Under the pieces are notes generated by a model that was not told the DNA's origin, did no database searches, and was given only the letters and a program-made list of their open reading frames with translations. From positions 310,001-374,000 of the forward strand of contig NZ_JAIGNJ010000002.1 of assembly GCF_019711415.1 (NCBI RefSeq): DNA of 64,000 nt. The letters are read 5' to 3'. Position 1 is the first letter of the stretch. Every line of letters starts with the position of its first letter. This stretch comes from Qipengyuania vesicularis. Lineage in GTDB: Bacteria > Pseudomonadota > Alphaproteobacteria > Sphingomonadales > Sphingomonadaceae. This document shows, piece after piece, positions 1 through 8,853 of the stretch. A program made the translations under genes and the position numbers.

Positions 1-222
1 GGAAAGCTCGGTTTCGCCATAAACGCGCACGGCAATCCGGTCCCCCGGCGCAAGAGTATAACGAAGCGGAATGGTTTCGTCGGGGTCGATGGAAACGGCA
101 TCGTAACCTGCCTGCCCCGCGGGCATCACCGGTTCGATGCCCCGCTGGCAACCTGCCAGCAAGGCGAAGCTTGCGAGAAGCGTCAGACGCGCGATGGCCG
201 TCCCTTTCGACACCTCGATCAT
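1..222 (-). CDS. Polysaccharide export outer-membrane lipoprotein (Wza-type), partial
   Basis: Only the first 74 codons lie in the window; the gene runs off the left edge. The N-terminus is a lipoprotein signal with lipobox LLAGC (Cys25), so the mature protein is lipidated. It continues into YTLAPGDRIAVRVYGETELS, the opening of the Poly_export (SLBB-adjacent) domain of Wza/GumB-type proteins, which form the outer-membrane channel for capsule or exopolysaccharide. The ATG overlaps the stop of the upstream polymerase/ligase gene as ATGA, so the two are probably translationally coupled in a polysaccharide operon. The remaining domains cannot be seen. Confidence 0.8.
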   Translation of the reverse strand, partial: MIEVSKGTAIARLTLLASFALLAGCQRGIEPVMPAGQAGYDAVSIDPDETIPLRYTLAPGDRIAVRVYGETELS

Positions 223-1643
223 GTTTCGCCTTCCCGTCCCTTGCCGGCGCTTGTTGTGCGCTCGGGCGACCCTATCGGAAGCAATCCTGCCGCAACCCCA
301 GCGAGACAGGCTATTGCCATGTTCCTCAGCGGATAATCGACGATAGAGTGAAGCGCAATGATCGCGAGGATTCCAACCCCGACCAATTCCACTGGCTGTT
401 GGCTGGCGCCAGCTGCCACGATCCTGCGGAGCACTTGAAACAGCATGACGACGGCTATGGCGAGAAGAACCGGCGCCATAACCCCGCCTTCCAGAAGGAA
501 TTCCAGATAGTCGTTATGTGCCCGATTGGGGAAGAACTGGTCGAGATGCTCGATGCTTTCATATGGGGCAAAGGCCTGCATGAACGTGCCGATCCCGCTG
601 CCCGCGGGCCAGAACGCCGTCACGGCATCCCAGCTATCCTGCCACAGGGGGAAGCGTGCATCGCTACTCGCATCGAAACGGCTGGCGACCTGCGATAGGC
701 GGGTGTTGCCCGAGAGCGCGATGGGTAGGATCACCATGGCCAAGGCTACGGCGATCGCCCCAGCGGCAAGGAATTTGCCCTTGAGATCGAGGCCTTTGGG
801 TCTCAGCAACAACCAATGGAGCGGGAGGGTTAGCAATAACAGGGCGATACCTGCGCGCGATCCGGTCATCACCACCGCTGCAAGCAGGATGAACTGTCCG
901 GCTGCAAACAGGATCACCCGTTGCCTCGCCGATTGCGGACCTGCGCCGATCCCGGCGAACCATCCGCTCAGCGCAAGCATGCCGATCAGCAACACGTCGG
1001 CTGCGGCATTGCGATTGGCGTGGAAGGCGGTGAGCCAGCCCAGGTGGGTCTTCTCATAGAGGCGGAAAGCATCCGGGCCGCCTGCCATCTGGACCACACC
1101 GAGGGCGGCCCCGGCCAACGCAACTATCCAGATCACGACAAGCAAGAAGCGTCGGTCCGGCTGCGTCAGGGTCGATGCAGCCCAGAAGGCACCGACCGCA
1201 GGTATCATCGCCAGAAGGGCCGCCAGGGTAAGGTGCGGACTGACAGACAGCGCCCGCCAGCTGTCCTGTTCTCCCACGAGACGGAGCGCCTGGAGCTCCG
1301 GCTCTCTTCCCGGAAGCGCCTGCCAGATGGCAGGCGGTAGCGGCACGAGCTGCAGGAGCGGGATGGCAAGGATCACCGCACCCGCGATGACCAAGGGTCG
1401 CGGGATGCCGGAACCATCGAACCCGTCGCCAGACGCCCACCATATCCAGAACAAGACAGCGCCGGCAAAACATATCTGGAGCAGTATCTCGGTTTCGGGA
1501 CTCGGAGAGCCGCCTCCGCCCAGCACCATTGCCACGGCGAGGAACCCGGCAAGGACCTTGCCGCGGCGAGTTACGCCCTGAAACCTGCGGGATTGCAGCC
1601 TTCCCACTCCCCTTCTGCTTCTCGCGGCGACCCTAACGGCCAA
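219..1643 (-). CDS. O-antigen ligase / polymerase family membrane protein (Wzy_C)
   Basis: A protein of about 474 aa with around ten hydrophobic segments. Near residues 195-370 it carries the Wzy_C (WaaL/Wzy) region: NRNAAADVLL, TGSRAGIALLLL, then the periplasmic-loop motif AHNDYLEFLLEGG. That His/Asp-containing loop is typical of O-antigen ligases and of exopolysaccharide polymerases. It probably joins or polymerises lipid-linked glycans at the periplasmic face. Coupling to the downstream Wza-type gene favours a polymerase for an exported polysaccharide, but ligase activity cannot be excluded. The frame opens with TTG and a weak ribosome site, so the true start may lie some tens of codons downstream. 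Confidence 0.75.
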   Translation of the reverse strand: MAVRVAARSRRGVGRLQSRRFQGVTRRGKVLAGFLAVAMVLGGGGSPSPETEILLQICFAGAVLFWIWWASGDGFDGSGIPRPLVIAGAVILAIPLLQLVPLPPAIWQALPGREPELQALRLVGEQDSWRALSVSPHLTLAALLAMIPAVGAFWAASTLTQPDRRFLLVVIWIVALAGAALGVVQMAGGPDAFRLYEKTHLGWLTAFHANRNAAADVLLIGMLALSGWFAGIGAGPQSARQRVILFAAGQFILLAAVVMTGSRAGIALLLLTLPLHWLLLRPKGLDLKGKFLAAGAIAVALAMVILPIALSGNTRLSQVASRFDASSDARFPLWQDSWDAVTAFWPAGSGIGTFMQAFAPYESIEHLDQFFPNRAHNDYLEFLLEGGVMAPVLLAIAVVMLFQVLRRIVAAGASQQPVELVGVGILAIIALHSIVDYPLRNMAIACLAGVAAGLLPIGSPERTTSAGKGREGET

Positions 1644-1658
1644 GGGGAGCGCGGAAAA

Positions 1659-2822
1659 CTACATCGAGCGCGCAATCACCATCTTCATGACTTCGTTCGA
1701 CCCGCCGAAAATGCGCGTTACGCGGCTGTCGCGATACATGCGCGCGATCGGGTAGTCGTTGATGAAACCCGCGCCGCCGTGGAACTGGAGGCATTTGTCG
1801 ACCACCTCGCCCTGCAATTCGGTGACCCAGTATTTGGCCATGCAAGCCGTATCGACACTGAGTTCACGCTTGAGGTGCCTGGCGATGCAATCGTTGACGA
1901 AAATGCGTGCCGCGGTCGCCCGTGCCTTCAGATCGGCCATCACGAATTGGGTGTTCTGGAAGTCCCAGATGGTCTTGCCGAAGGCCTTGCGGCTCTTGAC
2001 GTATTCCATCGTCGTCTCGAGCGCTTTCTCGATTCCGGTCATCGCGCCCATGGCGATGATCAGGCGCTCCTGCGGGAGCTCGCCCATGAGCTGGTAGAAA
2101 CCCTTGCCCTCTTCCCCGCCAAGCACGTTTTCAGCCGGGACGAAGACATCGTCGAAGAACAGCTCCGAGGTGTCCGCCGCGTCGAGCCCGATCTTGTCTA
2201 GCTTCTTGCCCCGCTGGAAGCCTTCGGCACCTTCCGTCTCGAGCAGCATGAGCGAAATGCCCTTCGCACGCTCGTTCGGGTCGGTCTTGGCGACGACGAT
2301 GATGAAGTCGGCGGTCTGGCCGTTGGAGATATAGGTCTTGGCGCCGTTTATGCGGTAGCCATTGCCGTCCTTAAGCGCTGTGGTGGTAATGCTCTGGAGG
2401 TCGGAGCCTACGCCCGGTTCGGTCATCGCAATTGCGCTGACGAGTTCGCCGGTCACGAGCTTGGGCAGGTATTTCTTCTTCTGCTCTTCGGTCCCGTGAC
2501 GCACCAGATACGGCAGGATCACCGTGTTATGCAGGCTGGCGGCGAAGCCTTCGACGCCGTGCTTGGCCTGCTGGTCGATGACGACCATCTCGTGCCGGAA
2601 ATCGCCGCCGTGGCCGCCGTATTCCTCGGGCACCGATGTGCCGAGCAGGCCCGCCTCGCCCGCCTCGCGCCAGAAATCGCGCTCGACCTGGCCCTCTTCA
2701 CGCCACTTCAGGACACGTTTCTCGGGGGCATGCTGCTGGTAGAACTTGCCCACGGCATCGGCGAAAATCGAAATCTCCTCGTCGTCCATGAAGGCTGGCT
2801 GGGGTACGTCGATAACGGCCAT
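1659..2822 (-). CDS. Acyl-CoA dehydrogenase
   Basis: A 387-aa FAD-dependent acyl-CoA dehydrogenase that makes trans-2-enoyl-CoA, the first step of beta-oxidation. Signature AIAMTEPGVGSDL lies in the middle of the N-terminal half. The C-terminal block RIFGGSNEVMK contains the Glu expected to be the catalytic base. Length is typical. The ATG at 2822 (MAVIDVPQPAF) was chosen because it starts right after the stop of the upstream enoyl-CoA hydratase gene; a longer frame would overlap that gene by about 85 bp. The two genes form an operon for consecutive pathway steps. The chain-length or branched-chain substrate cannot be told from sequence. Confidence 0.92.
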   Translation of the reverse strand: MAVIDVPQPAFMDDEEISIFADAVGKFYQQHAPEKRVLKWREEGQVERDFWREAGEAGLLGTSVPEEYGGHGGDFRHEMVVIDQQAKHGVEGFAASLHNTVILPYLVRHGTEEQKKKYLPKLVTGELVSAIAMTEPGVGSDLQSITTTALKDGNGYRINGAKTYISNGQTADFIIVVAKTDPNERAKGISLMLLETEGAEGFQRGKKLDKIGLDAADTSELFFDDVFVPAENVLGGEEGKGFYQLMGELPQERLIIAMGAMTGIEKALETTMEYVKSRKAFGKTIWDFQNTQFVMADLKARATAARIFVNDCIARHLKRELSVDTACMAKYWVTELQGEVVDKCLQFHGGAGFINDYPIARMYRDSRVTRIFGGSNEVMKMVIARSM

Positions 2823-2823
2823 A

Positions 2824-3585
2824 TTACTTCCCCTTCCAGTTCGGAACGCGCTTCTCCGCAAAGGCAGCCGCCCCTTCACGCGCGTCTTCGGATACGAATA
2901 CCGGAGCAATCAGCTGGGCCTGACGCGTATAGCGTTCGTCCATCGGCCAGCCGCGCGATTCCTTGATGATCTGCTTGGAAACCCGGACAGCCAGAGGCCC
3001 GTTGGCAACGATCCGGTCGGCGAGTTCGCGTGCGCCGATAATCGCCGATCCATCGACCACACGGTTGATGAGGCCGAGTTCGTAGGCCCGGTCCGCGCTG
3101 ATGAAGTCACCTGTGAGAGCCAGCTCCATGGCAATGCGCTCGGGAATCTGGTCGGGCAGCATCATCACCCCGCCTGCGGCAGCGACAAGGCCGCGTTTGG
3201 CTTCGGGAATGCCGAATTGCGCATCCTTGTTGGCCACCACGAGATCGCAAGCGATCATCAGTTCTAGACCGCCGGCCAGCGCATAGCCCTCGACCGCTGC
3301 GATCAACGGCTTCACCGGCGGCTTCTGGACGATCCCGCCGAAACCGCGGCCTTCGATGCTCGGCGATTCGCCGCGCAGGAAGCCTTTGAGGTCCATTCCC
3401 GAGCAGAATGTGCCGCCCGCACCCGTCAGGATGCCGACGCGCAGACTGTCATCCGCATCCAGCCGGTCCATGGCCTCGGCAATGCCCTCGGCCGCCGCCT
3501 TGGTCATAGCGTTCTTCGCTTCGGGACGGTTGATCGTGACGGTCAGGACGCCGTTGTCCACTTCGGTCAGGACTTCTTCCGACAT
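2824..3585 (-). CDS. Enoyl-CoA hydratase/isomerase (crotonase family)
   Basis: A 253-aa crotonase-fold protein that hydrates enoyl-CoA in beta-oxidation. Oxyanion-hole segments GTFCSGMDL and GYALAGGLEL are present, as are the two glutamates expected for hydratase activity (in GGLEL and in FGIPEAKRGL). The start MSEEVLTEVD at 3585 has a GGAGAG-type ribosome site just upstream; a further ATG at 3600 is possible. The gene lies directly upstream of the acyl-CoA dehydrogenase, and its promoter region faces the divergent thiolase across a 115-bp gap holding a palindromic candidate operator. Confidence 0.9.
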   Translation of the reverse strand: MSEEVLTEVDNGVLTVTINRPEAKNAMTKAAAEGIAEAMDRLDADDSLRVGILTGAGGTFCSGMDLKGFLRGESPSIEGRGFGGIVQKPPVKPLIAAVEGYALAGGLELMIACDLVVANKDAQFGIPEAKRGLVAAAGGVMMLPDQIPERIAMELALTGDFISADRAYELGLINRVVDGSAIIGARELADRIVANGPLAVRVSKQIIKESRGWPMDERYTRQAQLIAPVFVSEDAREGAAAFAEKRVPNWKGK

Positions 3586-3639
3586 GCTCTCACTCTCCAT
3601 TTCATTCTGAAACTGTTCTTGCGCCCTTGCTGCGGGAGG

Positions 3640-3655
3640 TTTACGCAAACGTCAA
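3640..3655. promoter_or_regulatory. Palindromic candidate operator between beta-oxidation genes
   Basis: TTTACGCAAACGTCAA is an imperfect dyad of form TTkACG-N4-CGTmAA, about 50 bp from each of the divergent hydratase and thiolase starts. The layout resembles sites bound by TetR- or MerR-type regulators of fatty-acid and branched-chain acyl-CoA degradation. The position and symmetry are seen; the cognate regulator is not in the window. Confidence 0.4.
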
Positions 3656-3700
3656 CCGGCAATCGCCGCAAGATTCGATAAGTCGAGAGAGGAACACGCC

Positions 3701-4969
3701 ATGTCCGAAGCCTATATCATCGATGCCGTCCGCACCCCGCGCGGGATCGGCAAGCAGGGCAAGGGCGCGCTGGCTGCCATGCATCCGCAGCATCTGGCAG
3801 CAACGTGTCTCAAGGCGATCAAGGACCGCAACAACCTCGACACCAGCACGGTGGACGATGTCATCTGGTCGGTCAGCACGCAGGACGGGATGCAGGCGGG
3901 CGACATGGGCCGCATGGCCGCGCTCGACGCGGGCTATGACATCACCTCTTCGGGTACGACGCTCGACCGGTTCTGCGGCGGCGGCATCACCTCGGTTGCG
4001 CTCGCAGCAGCGCAGGTGATGAGCGGCATGGAAGACTGCGTGGTTGCAGGCGGTACCGAGATGATGAGCCTCACCGCACAGATGTCGAAGGACAAGATGG
4101 CGGCCGGCCTGCGCCCGCCGATGATGGGCAGTTACAACGAGCGCCTGATGCGCAGCCATCCGCAGAGCCACCAGGGCGTGTGCGGCGATGCGATCGCCAC
4201 GATGGAAGGCTTCACCCGCGAAGAGTTGGACGAGGTCGGCTATCGTAGTCAGCGGCGCGCAGCACAGGCGATCGAGGAAGGCCGCTTCGACAAGTCGGTG
4301 GTGCCAGTGGTGGATGACGATGGAAACGTTGTGCTGGACCGGGAGGAATATCCGCGCCCGCAGACCACGCGTGAGGGCCTCGCCCAGCTCGAACCCGCCT
4401 TCTCCAAGATCGCCAATGTCCCGCTCGACAAGAACGGCACCACATTCGCCGGACTCGTGAACGCGAAATATCCGGATCTCGAAATTCAGCACTTCCACCA
4501 TGCCGGCAACAGCTCGGGCGTGGTCGATGGTGCAGCCGCTGTGCTGGTGGCCAGCAAGGACTACGCGAGGGAGCATGGTCTCAAACCCCGGGCGAGGATC
4601 GTCGCCACGGCCAACATGGGCGATGATCCCACGCTGATGCTCAACGCGCCCGTCCCCGCAGCGAAGAAAGTGCTGGAGAAGGCTGGCCTGACCAAGGACG
4701 ATATCGACCTTTATGAGATCAACGAGGCCTTTGCGGTTGTGGCTGCCAAGTTCGTCCGCGACCTCGAACTCGATTGGGACAAGGTCAACGTGAATGGCGG
4801 CTCGATTGCGCTCGGCCACCCGATCGGGGCGACCGGATCGATCCTGATCGGCACGATGGTCGACGAACTTGAAAGGCAGGACAAGCGCTACGGCCTCGTC
4901 ACCATGTGTGCGGCGGGCGGCATGGCCCCTGCGATTGTTATCGAGCGGGTCGACGATTTCGTGGACTGA
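3701..4969 (+). CDS. Acetyl-CoA C-acyltransferase (thiolase)
   Basis: A 422-aa thiolase. The acyl-accepting Cys92 sits in DRFCGGGIT, the catalytic His in GGSIALGHPIGATG, and the second Cys near the C-terminus in MCAAGGMAPA. It catalyses thiolytic cleavage of 3-ketoacyl-CoA, or the reverse condensation. Its divergent placement from the acyl-CoA dehydrogenase and hydratase genes suggests beta-oxidation. No 3-hydroxyacyl-CoA dehydrogenase lies here, so that step must be encoded elsewhere. It is about 25 residues longer than typical biosynthetic thiolases. It converges on the FkbM gene with only a few bases between the stops. Confidence 0.92.
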   Translation: MSEAYIIDAVRTPRGIGKQGKGALAAMHPQHLAATCLKAIKDRNNLDTSTVDDVIWSVSTQDGMQAGDMGRMAALDAGYDITSSGTTLDRFCGGGITSVALAAAQVMSGMEDCVVAGGTEMMSLTAQMSKDKMAAGLRPPMMGSYNERLMRSHPQSHQGVCGDAIATMEGFTREELDEVGYRSQRRAAQAIEEGRFDKSVVPVVDDDGNVVLDREEYPRPQTTREGLAQLEPAFSKIANVPLDKNGTTFAGLVNAKYPDLEIQHFHHAGNSSGVVDGAAAVLVASKDYAREHGLKPRARIVATANMGDDPTLMLNAPVPAAKKVLEKAGLTKDDIDLYEINEAFAVVAAKFVRDLELDWDKVNVNGGSIALGHPIGATGSILIGTMVDELERQDKRYGLVTMCAAGGMAPAIVIERVDDFVD

Positions 4970-4975
4970 ACCGCG

Positions 4976-5821
4976 CTACAGGCGGGCGTGTGTATCGTAC
5001 CAGCCACAGAAGGGCTGGCCGAAAACACGGATCGACATCCAGTTCGCCAGACGCGTCGGCAGTCGCGTCAGCCGATGCTGCATGAGATAGCTTAGGTCAC
5101 CAAATCGCCGATAGCGTCGAAAGATGGCGCGGTAGTCATGAATTACCTCGTCCGCCGTTTTCCAGACTTCCTCGGCGAGGAACGGACCGAACGGCCCTGA
5201 GGCGTGATTGCGGAACCGATGTTGGAATCGCGCGCCGGAATCGAGCCGCCTGCCCGAAACCAGTCGCTTCGGAATGGTCGCCTGCTGAACTGCCGCAAAC
5301 TGCCGATAGCCCATGTCGTACAGCGTTTGAATCTCTTGTTGAAGACGTTCGAACGACGCTTTTTCGCTTTCGATGGAGATATAGTCCGGCGTCCAATCCG
5401 CCCTCGCGATTTCGCCGATAACAAGCCTGTCGGCTCCCTCAATATCGATCTTGGCTGCGAAGGGCCTTTTCAGGTCGGGAAGTATCTCGTCGAGATGTAT
5501 CGCCGGAACCTCGGTCCGATGCGAGTGAAAGCCCTGCAACCGATTTCGCTCGTCCCATTCGGGTTTCGCAGTGCTGAAAACCGATTTGTCGTCATTGATG
5601 AAGAACGGAACGGTTTCGCCGGAGCTGCTGCGTTCGACGATTGCGCCGAAGACGATCCTCAGCTGCCCACGCTCGATCTCGCGTCGAAAACGACGCCGAT
5701 TACGCTTGACCAATTCCTCATTGGCCTCGAACGCGACGACATCGGCACCTGCATCAAGGAAGAAGCGCGTGTCTTCTCCCTCATGCATACCGAAATCGAG
5801 TACAAGTTTGCGACGTCCCAA
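4976..5821 (-). CDS. FkbM family SAM-dependent methyltransferase
   Basis: A 281-aa protein opening with LVLDFGMHEGEDTRFFLDAG and VVAFEANEE, the SAM-binding motif I and acidic loop of the FkbM family. AAKIDIEGADRLVI follows mid-protein, the conserved Asp-Ile-Glu-Gly motif. It probably methylates a small molecule or a sugar hydroxyl. The TTG start at 5821 has GAAGGA a few bases upstream and keeps motif I whole; no ATG is available before it. GC is about 52% on sampled lines, well below neighbours. It begins 26 bp after cysNC and is probably co-transcribed. The substrate is unknown; a polysaccharide sugar is only a guess from the nearby export genes. Confidence 0.8.
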   Translation of the reverse strand: MGRRKLVLDFGMHEGEDTRFFLDAGADVVAFEANEELVKRNRRRFRREIERGQLRIVFGAIVERSSSGETVPFFINDDKSVFSTAKPEWDERNRLQGFHSHRTEVPAIHLDEILPDLKRPFAAKIDIEGADRLVIGEIARADWTPDYISIESEKASFERLQQEIQTLYDMGYRQFAAVQQATIPKRLVSGRRLDSGARFQHRFRNHASGPFGPFLAEEVWKTADEVIHDYRAIFRRYRRFGDLSYLMQHRLTRLPTRLANWMSIRVFGQPFCGWYDTHARL

Positions 5822-5847
5822 GGAATCCTTCGCTTACCGAGCGTGAC

Positions 5848-7767
5848 CTATTTAAGCGGTAGAATTTGCTCGATAATGTAGTTTGCTGCTTCTTCGGGGC
5901 TCATGGCAACGGTGTTGACCCGGATTTCAGGTGAAGCGGGCTCCTCGTAAGGGCTGTCGATGCCGGTGAAGTTCTTGAGCTTGCCCTCGCGAGCTTTCTT
6001 GTAGAGTCCCTTAACGTCGCGCGCTTCGGCCACTTCGAGCGGCGTGTCGACGTGGATCTCGATAAACTCGCCCTCGCCCATCATGTCGCGCACGAGCTGG
6101 CGGTCTGCGCGGAAAGGGCTGATAAATGCAGTCAGCACGATCAGGCCGGCGTCGGTCATCAGCTTGGCGACTTCGCCGATGCGGCGGATATTCTCGATCC
6201 GGTCGCTTTCGGTGAAGCCAAGGTCCTTGTTGAGACCGTGACGGACGTTGTCGCCGTCGAGCAGGAAGGTGTGGCGGTTCATCATCGCCAGCTTCTTCTC
6301 GACTTCATTGGCGATCGTCGACTTGCCCGACCCCGACAAGCCGGTGAACCACAGGACACGCGGGCGCTGGTTCTTCATCGCTGCGTGATCGTCACGCGTG
6401 ATGTCGACCGCCTGCCAGTGCACGTTCTGCGCCCGGCGCAGGCTGAAGTGGAGCATGCCGGCACCGACCGTGCGGTTGCTGATCTTGTCGATCAGGATGA
6501 ACCCGCCCAGCGCGCGGTTGTCGGCATAGGCCTCGAACACGATCTGCTTGTCGGTCGTGATCTCCGCGACGCCGATGGCATTCAGATCCAGCGTCTTGAC
6601 CGCAAGGTGTGATCCCTCGCCCGATGGGTCATTGATGTTGATCTCATACTTGGGCTCGGCAACGGTGACGCTGACCATCTGGGTGCCGATCTTCATCCAG
6701 TAGGCGCGACCAACGACCAGTGGCTCTTCATCCATCCAGACGAGAGTGCTCTCGAACTGGTCGGCGACCTCAGGCGGAGCGTCTGCCGTGGCAAGAACAT
6801 CGCCGCGCGAGCAGTCGATCTCGTCCTCTAGCGTGATGGTGACAGACTGTCCGGCGACACCTTCTTCTAGATCTCCGTCGAAAGTCACGATGGACTTGAC
6901 CGTGCTGGTCTTGCCCGACGGAAGCGAGCGGACGCTGTCGCCGGGCTTCACGCTGCCAGTGGCAATTTGACCGGAGAATCCGCGGAAATCGAGATTCGGG
7001 CGATTCACCCACTGGACCGGCATGCGGAAGGGCTTGTGAAGATTGACCTCGCTCCGCACCTCGACCGCTTCGAGATGCTCCATCAGCGTCGGGCCGCCAT
7101 ACCATGCGGTGTTATCCGACTTCGTGGTGATATTATCGCCGGCGAGGCCCGAGATCGGGATGGCTGTAAAGCTCTCGATGCCAATGCTTTCGGCGAAAGC
7201 CTGATAATCCGCGATGATGGCGTCATACTTCGCCTGATCATAGTCGATCAGGTCCATCTTGTTGACGGCCAGCACGAGATTCTTGATGCCAAGCTGGTGG
7301 CACAGGAAGCTGTGGCGCTTGGTCTGAACCAGCACGCCCTTGCGCGCATCGATCAGGATGCAGGCGAGATCCGCGGTCGAAGCACCGGTGACCATGTTGC
7401 GTGTGTACTGTTCATGTCCCGGGCAGTCGGCGACGATGAACTTGCGGCTTTCGGTCGCGAAGAAGCGATAGGCGACATCGATGGTGATGCCCTGCTCGCG
7501 CTCGGCAGCGAGGCCATCGACCAGCAGTGCGAAATCGATCTCCTGACCCTGCGTGCCGACTTTCTTGCTGTCGTTGCTCAGCGCTTCGAGCTGGTCCTCG
7601 AAGATCATCTTGCTGTCGTAAAGCAGGCGGCCGATCAGGGTCGACTTGCCGTCATCCACGCTGCCGCAGGTGATGAAGCGCAGCATGGTCTTGTGCTGGT
7701 GCTTCTCGAGATAGGCGTCGATGTCCTCGGCGATGAGAGCGTCGGTCTTGTAGATAGGATCGGTCAT
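5848..7767 (-). CDS. cysNC: Bifunctional sulfate adenylyltransferase large subunit / APS kinase (CysN-CysC)
   Basis: A 639-aa fusion. The N-terminal ~440 residues are an EF-Tu-like GTPase (P-loop [33 protein letters not shown]), the regulatory subunit of ATP sulfurylase. The last ~190 residues are APS kinase with P-loop [13 protein letters not shown]. Together with CysD it converts sulfate and ATP to APS, then to PAPS, for reductive assimilation or sulfation. Its ATG overlaps the cysD stop as ATGA, ensuring coupled synthesis. The fused architecture is common in alphaproteobacteria. Confidence 0.96.
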   Translation of the reverse strand: MTDPIYKTDALIAEDIDAYLEKHQHKTMLRFITCGSVDDGKSTLIGRLLYDSKMIFEDQLEALSNDSKKVGTQGQEIDFALLVDGLAAEREQGITIDVAYRFFATESRKFIVADCPGHEQYTRNMVTGASTADLACILIDARKGVLVQTKRHSFLCHQLGIKNLVLAVNKMDLIDYDQAKYDAIIADYQAFAESIGIESFTAIPISGLAGDNITTKSDNTAWYGGPTLMEHLEAVEVRSEVNLHKPFRMPVQWVNRPNLDFRGFSGQIATGSVKPGDSVRSLPSGKTSTVKSIVTFDGDLEEGVAGQSVTITLEDEIDCSRGDVLATADAPPEVADQFESTLVWMDEEPLVVGRAYWMKIGTQMVSVTVAEPKYEININDPSGEGSHLAVKTLDLNAIGVAEITTDKQIVFEAYADNRALGGFILIDKISNRTVGAGMLHFSLRRAQNVHWQAVDITRDDHAAMKNQRPRVLWFTGLSGSGKSTIANEVEKKLAMMNRHTFLLDGDNVRHGLNKDLGFTESDRIENIRRIGEVAKLMTDAGLIVLTAFISPFRADRQLVRDMMGEGEFIEIHVDTPLEVAEARDVKGLYKKAREGKLKNFTGIDSPYEEPASPEIRVNTVAMSPEEAANYIIEQILPLK

Positions 7768-8675
7768 CAGAAATAACCCTCCTGCTTTTTCTTCTCCATC
7801 GACGCGTCACCCGAATCCTTGTCGATCACGCGGCCCTGCCTCTCAGACGTCGTGGTGAGCAACATTTCCTGGATGATCTCCGGCAGCGTAGCCGCCTCGC
7901 TTTCGACGGCGCCTGTCAGTGGGAAGCAGCCCAGCGTGCGGAAGCGGATCGAGCGTTCGGTGATCTCGGGACGATGGCCCATGACCTTTTCGAGCCGCTC
8001 GATATCGTCCGCCATGAACAAGCCGCCTTCAAATTCGAAGGTCGGACGCTTGGCGGAATAATAGAGCGGTACGATCTCGATATTCTCGAGGTGGATGTAC
8101 TGCCAGATGTCGAGCTCGGTCCAGTTAGACAGCGGGAAGACGCGGATGCTCTCGCCCTTTTTCTTGCGCGCGTTGTAGAGGTTCCACAATTCGGGCCGCT
8201 GGCTCTTCGGGTCCCAGCCGTGGCTGGCGGTGCGGAAGGAGAAGATGCGCTCTTTCGCGCGGCTCTTTTCCTCATCGCGGCGCGCGCCGCCGAAGGCAGC
8301 ATCGAAACCATATTTGTCGAGCGCCTGCTTCAGGCCTTGCGTCTTCCACATGTCGGTGTGGAGCGGACCGTGATCGAAGGGGTTGATGCCCATTTCCTGG
8401 GCCTCGGGATTGCGGTGGACCAGCAGTTCCATGCCCGCTTCCTCTGCGCTCTTTTCGCGCAAGGCGTACATGTCCTGAAATTTCCACGTCGTATCGACAT
8501 GGAGCAGCGGGAATGGCGGCGGCGAGGGATAGAATGCCTTCTTGGCAAGGTGCAGCATCACCGCGCTATCCTTGCCGATCGAATAGAGCATCACGGGCTT
8601 TTCGGCCTCGGACACCACTTCGCGCATGATGTGGATGCTTTCGGCTTCGAGCCGTTGCAGGTGCGTGAGGGACAT
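7767..8675 (-). CDS. cysD: Sulfate adenylyltransferase subunit 2
   Basis: A 302-aa ATP sulfurylase catalytic subunit of the adenine-nucleotide alpha-hydrolase fold. The PP-loop-like motif [18 protein letters not shown] lies near residue 35, and [17 protein letters not shown] mid-protein is typical of CysD. It adenylates sulfate to APS with energy from the CysN GTPase. The ATG at 8675 ([10 protein letters not shown]) matches the usual CysD N-terminus; the open frame extends 47 codons further upstream without similarity. First gene of a cysD-cysNC-fkbM unit. Confidence 0.95.
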   Translation of the reverse strand: MSLTHLQRLEAESIHIMREVVSEAEKPVMLYSIGKDSAVMLHLAKKAFYPSPPPFPLLHVDTTWKFQDMYALREKSAEEAGMELLVHRNPEAQEMGINPFDHGPLHTDMWKTQGLKQALDKYGFDAAFGGARRDEEKSRAKERIFSFRTASHGWDPKSQRPELWNLYNARKKKGESIRVFPLSNWTELDIWQYIHLENIEIVPLYYSAKRPTFEFEGGLFMADDIERLEKVMGHRPEITERSIRFRTLGCFPLTGAVESEAATLPEIIQEMLLTTTSERQGRVIDKDSGDASMEKKKQEGYF

Positions 8676-8831
8676 TATGGTCTCGTCTCGGATTGGGTCG
8701 TGCTGGCTTGGTCGCAGGGGCAAATGGCGTTCATGCCACCAGCCTGCAAGCAGCGAAAGGTCGCTCGCCGGATAGGTTAAGTTGACACGCGGCACAATGG
8801 GAGGGGCCGCCCGCATCGTGGACGCTATGTA

Positions 8832-8851
8832 GGGCTAGAAACTGATAGCCC
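8832..8851 (-). other. Short hairpin downstream of the GH13 lipoprotein gene
   Basis: GGGCTA and TAGCCC form a 6-bp stem with an 8-nt loop just after the GH13 stop. There is no T-run on the minus strand, so intrinsic termination is doubtful. Confidence 0.25.
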
Positions 8852-8853
8852 GG

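Noticed and set aside
3641-4819. 392-aa minus-strand frame
   Set aside because: Antisense to the thiolase gene; composition rich in His and Arg, as expected for a shadow frame.
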